Shown: positions 54,463-64,000 of the stretch, in pieces | Layout: each line of letters opens with the position of its first letter | Position numbering within the stretch: position 1 is the stretch's first letter | DNA from: Mantamonas sphyraenae | Lineage: Eukaryota; CRuMs; Mantamonadidae | Length of the DNA stretch: 64,000 nt | Assembly (NCBI GenBank): GCA_026936335.1 | Contig: JAPMXV010000042.1 | Location: 372,001 to 436,000 of the forward strand | Reading direction: 5' to 3' | Position numbers and translations under genes: made by a program | The notes under the pieces: model-generated | What the model saw: the letters and a program-made list of their open reading frames with translations, nothing else | Told to the model about the DNA's origin: nothing | Databases searched by the model: none

Positions 54463-56315
54463 ATGGGTGTCCCCAAGTTTTTCAGGTAAGGTGATCGTTG
54501 TGCCACAAAGCATGGTGGTGAGAAGAAACCAAACCCAATAGAACTTGTCTCTGGCCTCTCGTGGCCGCTCTGTAGTCCGGCGCAAACCTGCCCCACCATG
54601 TGGCTGCTGACACGCCTTGCCGACACTTCCTGCACACCACAGATGGCTGGCCGAACGCTACCCGTTGTGTCTGCGCGACGCACGTGCCCTGCCCGTGCCA
54701 GAGTTTGGTAGGTTGTCGGCGGTGCAAGGCAGGCGCCAGCGACACAAGAGGGCCGCGGGAGCCGATCACCACTTCCCTAGCGGCACACACACGCACACGC
54801 ACTCACACGCACATTTGCTTCACCGGCATCGGCCACCCGCAGACAACCTCTACCTCGACCTCAACGGGGTCATCCACAACTGCACTCACGGAGACGAGGG
54901 CAACGATCGCGACAGCCCGCAAACGGAGCGTGAACGCATGGTTGCCATTTTCGCGTACATTGAGAAGTTGGTGCAGCTCATCCAGCCCCAGTTCCTCCTC
55001 TACATTGCCATCGACGGTGTGGCACCACGCGCCAAGATGAACCAACAGCGACAGCGCCGATTTGGTACTGTGCGTGCCTACACTCAGGGCAATCCTGTCC
55101 CGCCAGAAACCGGCGACGACGACGACGACGATGTGGTCGTTATCGACGCTGAAGACGCAGACGAAGATGCACAAGATGTGACTGACAAGAGCCTCGACGA
55201 GGAATTGGGTCTGGACACGGCGGGAAGCTCCACGGGTTCGTCCAAAGCAGCGGAGGAGGCCATGGCTCAGGGCGACGACGAAGACTTTGTCTTTGACGAC
55301 GCCATGTTTGATAGCAATTGCATCACCCCGGGCACAGCTTTCATGAAGCGCTTGTCCCGCAGGCTGGACTACTTTATCCGCCGCAAGATCCATGAGGACA
55401 AGCAGTGGCGCCGCATCCAGGTTGTTCTCAGCGGCTGTGAAGTCCCTGGCGAGGGCGAACACAAGGTCGCCGACTTTATCCGCCGCCAAAAAAGCCAAGA
55501 GGGCTTCAACGCCAACACGCGGCATTGCCTGTATGGCCTCGATGCGGATTTGATCATGCTGTCGCTGGCCACGCACGAGCCCCATTTTGCTTTGTTGCGC
55601 GAAGAAGTTGTGTTTACATCCATGAACATCCGCCACCCCACGCTGGGCCATCTCAAGCAAGCTGTGCACACGCCCAAGCGTGACTCGTTCCAGCTGCTGC
55701 ACATCAGCCTGGTGCGCGAGTATCTCCAGCTCGAGTTTCGCCAGCTCATCGGCCGCTGCAGCCTTGAGCGCCTCATCGACGACTTTGTCTTTATGTCCTT
55801 CCTGGTAGGCAACGACTTTCTGCCGCCCCTCCAGGCCTTGGAGATCGACGAAGAAGGCCTCAACAACTTGCTGCGCGCATACAAAGAGTTGCAGCTGGAT
55901 TCGGCTGCGTCTGCCGCCGCACGCATGGCTGCCGAGGAAGGCAGCTCGTCGTCATCCTCATCCTCCTCTGGTGGCAAACAGCACGTGAAGATCCCAGTGG
56001 CAGACGATTCGAGCTATCTGGTGAATGCCAAGGCGGGCAAGATCAACCTGGCTGTGTTTGCCCTGCTTCTCAACATCCTCGCGGGCTACGAGAATGACCA
56101 CTTTCTCGACGTGGGCAAAACCAACAAAGAGGCCAACAAGATGCGCCGACGCAAGAAGCAGGCCGAGATTGTGCATCGTGTCATGACGCAGATGGGCGAT
56201 TATCTGGGCAATGTCAAGAGCAGCGAATGGCGCGACCGACTGCAGGCAGAAGCCGAACAGTTGCGTACAGACAAGCAAGCAGCCAAGGAGGAGGACAAAC
56301 AAGATGCAGAGGCAG

Positions 56316-56350
<35 letters not shown>

Positions 56351-59230
56351 GCAGGGCAGAACACAAGCGCCGACGACTCGCTCAAGCAGATGTTGGGCAT
56401 AGGAGGCAACGGCAACAAGAGCACAGGCGACCCCAAGGCGTCCAAGGCTACCCCGCAAAGCGACAGCGAGGCCACAGACATGCTCAAGTCACTGCTGGGT
56501 CTGACGAGTAGCCAGCACGCTGCCGAGGAGGAGGAAGTCAGCCGCACTGGCGTGGCACAGCTGGAAACAGACAGGCTCAAGAACTTGCTGGGTGTGGGAA
56601 GCACGCGCACGCTGGAAGCCAGCAACAGCGCAGGAAGCTCAAGCTCGAGCTCGGGCAGCCAAGACAAGAGCAAGGACGAGGGAGGCGAGGAGAAGTCTGC
56701 AACTGGCACCAGCAAGGCGCTGCTGCAGAGTGTAATTGACAGCACGTACTGGAAGCAGAACTGGCGCACAGTTTACTACGAAACCAAGTTCCCCGAGCAG
56801 ACGGTGGACGACGATTTTAAGCGCAAGCTTGTGTCGGACTACCTGCACGGCCTGGAGTGGGTGCTCAACTACTACTATCAGGGCCTTTGCAGCTGGCAGT
56901 GGTTCTATCCGCACTTTCACGCACCGCTCATTGCCGACGTGCTCAACTTTGTCGAGGTGGGCAACGAAATCAGCTTCGAGCTGGGCGAGCCATTTTCGCC
57001 GTGCCAACAACTGCTCGGTGTGCTGCCGTCTGCCTCGCGCAAGCTGCTGCCCGAGCCCTTGCAAAGCCTGATGGAGTCTGGCAGCGACATCTACGACTTT
57101 TACCCGCGCCAGTACAATCTGTTCTTGGACCCCAAGGGCCGCGAGTGGCGCAACATTGCCATCATCCCCTTTATCGACGCCGACCGCCTGCGTGCAGCAC
57201 ACCAGGCTGTGCTGGACAGCAGCGAGGGCGCAAAGATGACGGAAGCCGAGCTGCAACGCGACCGCTTTGGCGACGAGTACATCTATGCTCGCTCGAGCAA
57301 GTCGCATGCACTCAACACGGTAGACGTGGAGGATCCCGAGGGTGCGTTTGAGGATCAAACCATCTTTCCGTCGCTTGACAAGTGCAAGTGCGTGCGCCAG
57401 GTGCACCAGCGTCGTGAGTACCCGGAAGGGCGCTTTGAGGCCAAGCTGCTGCAGGGGGTATTGGTCAGTGCCAAGATCCCTCCCACAGGCTTCCCCACCA
57501 TGCACTCGCTGCGCTTTGGCGTGGACGTGCGCCCTGCCCGGATCCGCGTCTTTCACGGCCGTTCGCGCTCGGACAACTTTTTGGTGCGTGTGGCGCCCGA
57601 CAATGGCGTGGCCAACGTGCTAGGCACCAAGAGCAACGAGACGCTTGCAGACGAGCTGATTGACAACAATGTGTTTGTGCAGTGGCCGTTCCTGCTGGAG
57701 GCGCAGGTGACGCAGATGAGCACGCCGACGGAGACGTACATGCGCACTCGTGACGGACACATCAAGTCGCAGCGCACATCGCACTGGCCCGTGCAAGAGG
57801 TATGCGAAGAGCTGATGAACAAGGGCATTGAAATCGTGGAGCCCGAAGACGTGGAAGCCATGTTGACGGTGCGCCCGTTTGTGGGCATGCGACGCACAGA
57901 CGACGGCGCACATGTGCGACGCTACGCTGAAAAGACGATCGTGGTGCCGGCCAACATGGCTTTGCTGAAGCACCCTCGACCGGACCCGAGGTACAAGGAG
58001 CGCGAGCCTCAGACGGTGCAGGAGGAGTTTGAAGTGGGAACACGTGTGATCTACCTTGGAGCACGTTACTTTGGCAACCCTGCTGTTGTGACGGCACACG
58101 GAAAGAATGACACGGTGACACTGCAGGTGACGATCATGAAGACGCCCCCCGAGGACCTGGCCGTGAACACGGTGCAGAAGTGGAAGCGCAGCACAAAGTG
58201 GTACCGCACGTACGACCTGCAAAAGAAACTGGGCATGAGTGGCCTGGTGTTGGCTCGCATCTCATCGAGCATCAATGTGGACGGCGTGGCCGGCGTGGAA
58301 ATTGGCTTGAACCTGAAGAGCAGCGGCAAGAACCTGCAGTCTCCGGGCTTCACACGACGCACAAACACAAGCAGTGGCCAACGTGGAGGTGGAGGACGCG
58401 GAGGCGGAGGCAAGCCGCAGTGGGAGTACAGCTCCAACGCACTGACGCTGCTGTCGGAATTCAAGGAAACCTTCCCGGACCTGTTTGAGGGATTGGAGCA
58501 GCACGCCAAGAATGACCGCTTCACGCTGACGCAGCTGTTTGCAAGCGGCGAGTACGCGGAAAACGCTCTCAGCGACGCCAAGGCGGAAGAGGCGCGTCTA
58601 ATGGCACGCCTGGAGGAGGTGCTCGTGTGGATCCACAACAGCCCGGTGGGCAACGTGGATGTGGAGGAGGGAGGGATCACGCGGCTAGACAAGGAGAGCG
58701 TGCAGGAGATCGAAGAGATGGTGGACGAGCATTATGAGGAGACGCCTCACAGTGTGAGCAACGGCGGGTTTGGCACGGTGCAGCTGAAGGAGGTGCCTGC
58801 CAAGATGCTGATCAAGTCGTCCGACCTGTTGGTGTTTGGAAACGAGCATGGAGACAGCAGCAATCTCGCCAGCAGCAGCGCGTCGTCGTCGTCGATGTAC
58901 GTGGGCAGCAACACCGTGGAGCTGGGCGATCGTGTGGTAAACACACACGAGGAAGGTCCCACGCCGTTTGGTCTGCAAGGCACAGTGGTGGCTGTGCATC
59001 CCAACAGCACCGCGGCTGTGATGTTTGACGAACCGTTCATGAGCGGCACGACTCTGGGCTCGGCATGCAGAGGCACACGCGGTGCTGTGGTCCATCTCAA
59101 CTCGTTGCTCAACCTCAGCAAGCCACTGCTCATGCAAGACGATGAGGTGGACGAGGCACGTGCAAGCAAGAAGAAGCGCAAGGGCAAAGGCAACAGCGCG
59201 CCGCAGAACATGTGGGATTTGCTTGGATGA
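54463..59230 (+). CDS. XRN1: 5'-3' exoribonuclease 1
   Basis: Cytoplasmic processive exonuclease that degrades decapped mRNA. Exons 54463-54485, 54643-54707 and 54843-59230 (donors GTAAGG and GTAGGT); 1491 residues. The two small exons give MGVPKFFR and WLAERYPLCLRDA, the invariant N-terminus. Catalytic blocks: DNLYLDLNGVIHNC, VAPRAKMNQQRQRRF, DSNCITPGTAFM, PGEGEHKVADFIR, HCLYGLDADLIML and FLVGNDFLPPL. Acidic and poly-Ser inserts lie after MNQQ and before the second conserved block. C-terminal PAZ/KOW/SH3-like regions follow (GLRGT-like GLQGTVVAVHP; GLNLKSSGKNLQSPGFTRR). It ends QNMWDLLG. Compared with animal XRN1 it lacks a long disordered decapping-factor tail. Confidence 0.95.
56317..56348 (+). 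repeat. (AGC)n repeat coding poly-Ser in XRN1
   Basis: About ten AGC units forming a Ser tract between conserved blocks of XRN1. Confidence 0.8.
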
Positions 59231-59345
59231 TTGTTAGTGTCCATCCACACCCTTTGCCAAGTGCAAAGACTCATCCTCCTCATCCACAGCCGAACGCCGC
59301 GCATCGAAGAATGAACGCAACCTTGCATTTCATTCTCCTCTAGAC

Positions 59346-59430
59346 CTCCCCATCCACCCAATTACCCTCCCCTCCCCATCCATCCAATTACCCTCCCCTC
59401 CCCATCCACCCAATTACCCTCTCCTCCCCC
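59346..59430. repeat. 26-bp minisatellite, three copies
   Basis: The unit CCATCCACCCAATTACCCTC plus about 6 nt repeats three times with an exact 26-bp period and one or two substitutions, between the convergent XRN1 and EF-hand gene stops. Non-coding. Confidence 0.85.
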
Positions 59431-59433
59431 GAA

Positions 59434-60273
59434 TCAGTCGCCCGCCTCTTCCTCCTCTTCCTCCTCGTCCTCTTCCTCTTCTTCATCGGAATCCTCGTCC
59501 TCGCTGCTGTCGCTGAGCTCAACATCCTCATTCTTGAGCTTCTCGCCAGCTTCGTTCTTCTTGATGCGTGCAGGGATGGTGCCTTTGGGTTCGCGGAAAC
59601 TGTCGTTGTTTGCGGCAAAATAGTACCCGAGCTCCTCCAACGACACTGTGGTTGTGTTGTCTTTGAACAACCTCTTGTTGTTGTAAAAGTCATCAAACTC
59701 CTCTGGGTCGTATTGCTGGCCCTGAATCATTTGAAAGATGTACCGCGCGTTCTTCACCGTCACCGAGCCACGCATGTCCAGATCCAGCAGTGTGAAGTGC
59801 CAGCGCAACCTTTCGAGGAAGCGATGCTTGCGGTGGAGCAGCGACATTGTTTCAAGGAACTGCTTGGGCGTCACTTCGCCCACCTGCTCCACCGTCGCTT
59901 CCACAATCCGCTTTGTCAAAAGGTGTTCCTTGCCCGAGCCCGAGTACATATCTGTGCGCAGCGTGCACGGAAGTGTGTAAGCATACATGGTGTGTGTGTG
60001 TGTTGGACCAAGCACGCTAGGACGTGCCATTCTTCCGGGCGAGCAGGGCGCGCAGGAAGCAAAATGGCTGGAGCTGCAAAGAAAACGGTTGCACTGACCT
60101 TTGTGCGCTTTCCACAGCGTCTCTGCATCCAGAACCCCACTGCCATTGTCCAGCATGACAAAAAGGTCGTCCAGATCGTCCAGGAGGTGTGTCTCCTCCA
60201 GCAGGTCTGCAGACGACATGGATCGGGGCGGAGTTGCGTGGGCCAGCGCTGCCTCCGCCAAACTGCCATCCAT
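59434..60273 (-). CDS. EF-hand-like acidic protein
   Basis: Two exons: 60273-60099 and 59951-59434 (intron 147 nt, donor GTCAGT, phase 1); 230 residues. The centre contains a helix-loop-helix of EF-hand type, with FTLLDLDMRGSVTVKNARYI as the calcium-loop candidate, preceded by VGEVTPKQFLETMSLL and followed by paired segments (DPEEFDDFYNNKRL; TVSLEELGYYF). N-terminal helix LLEETHLLDDLDDLFVML is also acidic. The last ~30 residues are almost all Asp/Glu. A calcium-binding or calmodulin-fold regulator is plausible, but the loop is not fully canonical and I cannot name a family. The first ATG overlaps the ATG of the divergent RS-rich gene; a second Met at residue 19 is an alternative start. Confidence 0.68.
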   Translation of the reverse strand: MDGSLAEAALAHATPPRSMSSADLLEETHLLDDLDDLFVMLDNGSGVLDAETLWKAHKGQCNRFLCSSSHFASCAPCSPGRMARPSVLGPTHTHTMYAYTLPCTLRTDMYSGSGKEHLLTKRIVEATVEQVGEVTPKQFLETMSLLHRKHRFLERLRWHFTLLDLDMRGSVTVKNARYIFQMIQGQQYDPEEFDDFYNNKRLFKDNTTTVSLEELGYYFAANNDSFREPKGTIPARIKKNEAGEKLKNEDVELSDSSEDEDSDEEEEEDEEEEEEEAGD

Positions 60274-60274
60274 G
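60271..60274. promoter_or_regulatory. CATG: overlapping divergent start codons of the EF-hand and RS-rich genes
   Basis: The second CATG in the window with an ATG on each strand used as a start: minus ATG 60273-60271, plus ATG 60272-60274. Both are the first Met of long open frames. Downstream Met codons exist in both genes, so this case is less certain than TSG101/SEC13. Confidence 0.5.
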
Positions 60275-62842
60275 AGCCATCATCCGCGGTCGCCCCTGCA
60301 GCAACCGCATCTCATGGGCCACAGACGCACCAGCCTGTCCACAGGACGGGCCAAGTTCTCCCAGGAGCCCTTTGAGCAGTTGGAGGCGGAGCGCGGTCGT
60401 CGCCGCTCCTCAGCCGACCAAACCCTGGGCCTGGAACAGCTGTCCGCACATTATGAGAGCATGAGCGGCGGCGACCAGTCTCGCGAGCACCGGACTCGCA
60501 ATCGTGCAAATTCCAGTGGCAGCGAGTCCAGCGTGGCCAACAAGTACGCGTCGCTTTCTGGCGTCGGCAACAAGCGAAAGAAGGGGCAGTCGCGCCGTCC
60601 GTCGTACATGCGTCTCACGGCCAGCTCGCTGAGCAAGATTGCAGAAGAGAGTGTGCATGGAACGGGCCGGTCTCGTTCCCACTCTCGCTCCCGCTCCCGA
60701 TCCCGATCCCGATCCCGGTCGCGCTCGCGCTCGCGCTCCCGTTCGCGCTCACCGCGCCGCAACCGGCCACGCAGCAGCCATCGAAGCCGACGCGGCGCAG
60801 GGAGGCAGAGCCGCAGCGCAAGTCCGCACAGCAGAAGCCGGTCACGAAGCAGAAGTCGCAGTCGAAGCCGATCGCGCAGCCGGTCAGGGACGCCGAAACG
60901 AGGGAAGCGACACACGCCACGCAACCAGAGGCATGCACACTCGCCGCGACAGGGATCCCACAAGCAACACGGCAAGAAGCATCACACACGATCACGGAGA
61001 CACAGTGGCGCATCGCATGGCCATGACCACAGCGACAGCGAGTCGGACAACGAGGAGCGCAGTCAACCGTTGCGCAGACGTCTGACGCCGCGCGGCAAAA
61101 AGAGTGCCCGCCAGACATCCGAAGAGGAACGCCACACTTGGCTGCTCCCTCTCCAGCGCTACTTTAACCGCATTACTGTCAACACAAACAACCGCATTGG
61201 CTCCATCCAACAATGGTAAGGGACACCACGCCCGCGCAGATGGTGTCACGCTTGTCACCGGCTCACACTCCACACGCACTCTCTCAGGGAGGACTATCTT
61301 CACGTGCTGGTCACCACCGAGACCATTAGCCCCAAGGAGGATGTGCCCATCCTCAACGAAGTCATCTCAGAGCCCTTTCGATCGATCTCGTGGCGACGAT
61401 TGTCGCAGCACTTGCGCCTCCACTACGTGGTCGATTCCACCGTGCAGGTGGAGAAGCTGACCCAGAACAGTTTGCACAAAATCAAGGCGTTTGCGTTGCA
61501 CACCACCACGTGGGAGGTCGAACAGTACGACCAGGTGGAGATCAGCAAACTCATCGCACGCATCGAGGCCCTGTCCTCACTGAGCCGCAGCAACGTGGAT
61601 GAAGTGCGCGAAAAGCGCAAAAGCGAACGTGTGCAACACACGCAAATGGCAGAGGCCACTTGGGACACAGAATCGGGCTTGGCTTCCACTTCTGGCAGCG
61701 AGTCCCTGCGGCCATCCTCGGCCTCCTCCTCCCGTCGCAAGAGCAACCTTGCCTCCTCGCTCCTCCGCGAAGTCAATGCTTCATCTCCATCCGCAGGCGG
61801 CTCATCGTCGTCTTCATCATCCTCATCCACGTCGTCCTCGTCGGCTGGTGTTTCCACCTCCTCAGTGGGCGGCTCCTCCTCTGGCAGCGGAGACACAGGC
61901 AACAAGATCTCGCTGGGTCTCAAGGCCTTTGCCAGTAGCCACGACTACCAGCGCTCCGAAGCCTTCAGCATCCAGCGCAAGCTGTCGGAACTGAAGATCA
62001 AATCGGTGGTGTTTGAGTACAGCTCGCGCGACGATACTCTGATTCCCAAGAGTGCCATCGACCGGTACAACGGCTTCATGTCATGTGTGGGCGTGAACCC
62101 GGCCACATCGGAGCTGGTGCGTGCGTACCTTTGTCCACGAGTGCGCAAGTACACAAGCAGCTACGAACAAATCCACGGCGTGTACACACAGGTGCAAGCA
62201 CTGAAGCAGATGACATTCAGCAAGTACTTCCCCAACTATCTGGGCTCCGACGAGAACTCGCACCCTCACTTCCTCCTGTTCTACACCGAGCACCTCGCCG
62301 GCGCCCGGTCTGTGCAGGACCTGCTGGAGAACTATGGGGATATGCACCACGGCAAACTTACGCTTCTCTTTCGCTACTGGGCGGGTGAGCTGTTGCTGGC
62401 CCTGCAGGACGTGTTGCTCATGAGCACCCTGCGCGTGGACTTTGACCGCGTCACACTCGACCACATCGTTATCAGCGACCACGGCACTCGCCTCACCCTC
62501 CGCAACCTGCCATGGACCTTTGAACGGCCCTACTTCTCCTCCAAGACCCGCCAGTACTCCAACGAGTTTCACATCCGCCTCGAGGCTGAGCTGCTGCAGA
62601 TGTTCTCGCGACTCATCCAACGCATGTACTTGTTTGAGGACCAGCTGCGCGACGTCAACATCCCCTCGGAGCTGCAGCTCATTGTGCAGTACTGTGAATC
62701 GTACACCACCCGCCAGCGTGCACCTACGCTGGCAAAGCTGCTCAAGCACAAATATCTGCGCGGCGGCGACCTCAAGAAGCTCGAGCACATCCGCGACCGC
62801 TTCCGCAGGTATACAGGCACCTCTGATCTGGACGATGTGTGA
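60272..62842 (+). CDS. Arg-Ser-rich protein with C-terminal kinase-like (pseudokinase) lobe
   Basis: Two exons: 60272-61215 and 61288-62842 (donor GTAAGG, phase 2); 832 residues. Residues ~130-210 are a long run of alternating Arg-Ser dipeptides, as in SR splicing factors, followed by a His/Lys/Arg-rich nuclear-type region. Exon 2 begins WEDYLHVLVTTETISPKE and has a helical region (EISKLIARIEALSSL) and a poly-Ser/Gly spacer. The C-terminus reads like a protein kinase C-lobe: hinge-like FLLFYTEHLAGARSVQDLL, an alpha-E helix (LLFRYWAGELLLALQDVLL), then LDHIVISDHGTRLTLRNLPW where HRD and DFG are absent, and a closing QRAPTLAKLLKHKYL, which matches the alpha-H/I motif. A nuclear pseudokinase scaffold in RNA processing is a guess from composition. 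Confidence 0.7.
60664..60900 (+). repeat. Arg-Ser dipeptide-coding repeat
   Basis: Imperfect 6-bp repeats (CGCTCC, CGATCC, CGGTCG variants, later AGCAGAAG types) coding alternating Arg-Ser in two blocks separated by a PRRNRPR-like spacer. Confidence 0.8.
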
Positions 62843-62883
62843 AGGACGCACGGGATGCCCATTGAATCTTCATTTGCCCAACC

Positions 62884-64000
62884 TCAAAGCACATCAAAGT
62901 CGCCGTTGTTGTCCGTAGACATTTCCAGGGTGAGGAAGCCCGAGCCGCCGTTGTTGTCAAAGGAATCCTCTTCAAAGAGCGAGTTGAACCCAGCGCTGCT
63001 CTCTTTCGTGTTCTTCAGGTACAGCTGTGCCTGGCCGCCCTCTTGCTGTCCGCCATCGCCACCATCCTGGTCCTGTGCACCCGAGATGCCGTCATTGCCA
63101 CCGTTCGCCGCCTCTTCCTGCACTTGCATTTGGTCGTTGGCTCCATCCATGCTGCCCTGTCTCTGTTGCATGTTGCTACGAAGACGCTGGGCCTCGCTTC
63201 GAAGCGACGCCAGCTCTCGGTCTTTGGCACGCATGGTTTGCCTCAGCTGCTCCATCTCGTCCTTGTACGAACACAAGGGATTGGCGCACCGGCTGCTGCC
63301 TGACGTGTCCTTGGGGTTGACCACCGAGGACAAGAGACCCAGAAACTTGCTGAGCGACTCTGTGTCTGTGCTTCGGCTGAAGCGACGCAAGGCCTCACTT
63401 TGCTCACTCAGGTCACTCATGGACAGCGTGTCCATGAGCTGGTTCAGCTGCTCCTCCAGTCCGCCACGTCGCCGAGGCGCCCCACCCTGGCTCAGCGAGG
63501 TCATGGGCCCGCCCACATACGAACTCGAATCCCACGAGTTGAACGACATGAAGCTGCTTGTGTCGTTGAAGGTGGAGCCTCCGCCTGAGCCTCCCGTCTG
63601 CATCAGCTGCAGCACTTTGGGATCCATGCTGCTCATGTCCAGTTGCAACAGGCCGCTCCCGCCTCCCAACCCGGCTCCACTGCTGGCGCTACTTTGGCTT
63701 GACGCTGCTTGCTTTTGCGATTTGTTTGTCGGAGGTGTGACAATTTTGTTTGCTGTGTCACCACACCGTGGGTCAGTGACCTGCTATGTCGACGTGTGCG
63801 CGCCCCAAGCCTCATTCTCACGGCGAAAGGGCGCCTTGCCGCAACACTCTGCGCCGCCCTCCCCGCTCCGCCGTCAAGAGCGTACCCACTGCCCACTGCC
63901 CACTTACCAGACACTTCACCTAGCGACCGTGGAATCAAATACAGAATCTCCTCGTCCGACTTTTTGCCCTGGCGCTTGAGCGAGTGCTTGGAGAGGCACG
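62884..64000 (-). CDS. Unknown protein, C-terminal part (gene continues beyond the window)
   Basis: An exon running off the right edge (>64000-63908) reads KHSLKRQGKKSDEEILYLIP then RSLGEVS. Donor GTAAGT, acceptor CAG at 63753-63755, and exon 63752-62884 continue in phase 1 as ANKIVTPPTNKSQKQAASSQ. The rest has Ser/Gly-rich disorder, a segment with NPLCSYKDEMEQLRQTMRAK starting a coiled coil, a Gln/Gly-rich stretch and an acidic end (DNNGDFDVL). I do not recognise a family. Long disordered Ser/Gln regions would suit a nuclear or scaffold protein, but that is not evidence. Convergent with the RS-rich gene, 41 bp between stops. Confidence 0.65.

Overview
This window is nuclear DNA of a GC-rich, very compact, intron-bearing unicellular eukaryote. 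It holds 24 protein-coding genes with almost no space between them; neighbours are usually 4 to 200 bp apart. Introns are short (about 55-280 nt, one of 643 nt) and sit mostly near the 5' ends of genes. A dynein heavy chain and tubulin polyglutamylase subunit TPGS1 point to a flagellated cell. A STAT-type protein fits best with the Amorphea side of the tree (opisthokonts, apusomonads, amoebozoans), but the lineage call is an inference and is weak. I recognised no rRNA, tRNA, CRISPR array or transposon.

Layout, left to right: partial dynein heavy chain (+, <1-9754); CLU/ankyrin protein (-, 9799-13164); SRP receptor alpha SRPRA (-, 13209-15596); CLP1 (+, 15653-17355); small unknown gene (-, 17422-17883); acyl-protein thioesterase (+, 17891-18994); NAA35 (+, 19080-21632); LolD/MacB-like ABC ATPase (-, 21809-23025); a STAT fused to two pseudokinase domains (+, 23368-27363); VPS55 (-, 27430-28125); TPR protein (+, 28184-about 29417); ERMP1/FXNA-like M28 peptidase (+, 29098-31971); UBE3A-like HECT ligase (-, 32012-35067); TPGS1 (-, 35272-36293); Furry with three WW domains (+, 36431-45436); ADCK1-like kinase (-, 45487-47511 or 47592); TSG101 (-, 47632-49457); SEC13 (+, 49456-51078); EGF-type membrane protein (+, 51117-52258); OTU deubiquitinase (-, 52263-54400); XRN1 (+, 54463-59230); EF-hand-like acidic protein (-, 59434-60273); RS-rich protein with a kinase-like C-lobe (+, 60272-62842); and a partial unknown gene (-, 62884->64000).

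The genes are ordinary housekeeping and trafficking functions (ER targeting, COPII, ESCRT-I, mRNA 3' processing and 5'-3' decay, N-terminal acetylation, ubiquitin, flagellum) and do not form one pathway. What organises them is tight packing. Eight divergent pairs share short bidirectional promoters. In two pairs the opposing ATG start codons overlap inside one CATG tetranucleotide. In two genes, and possibly a third, the first intron begins directly after the ATG.

Eleven reading-frame breaks occur inside otherwise intact conserved genes, several at short homopolymers and with both signs. I read these as uncorrected sequencing or assembly indels and not as pseudogenes. Exon boundaries were inferred from frame continuity, GT-AG sites and remembered family sequences; no search was run.
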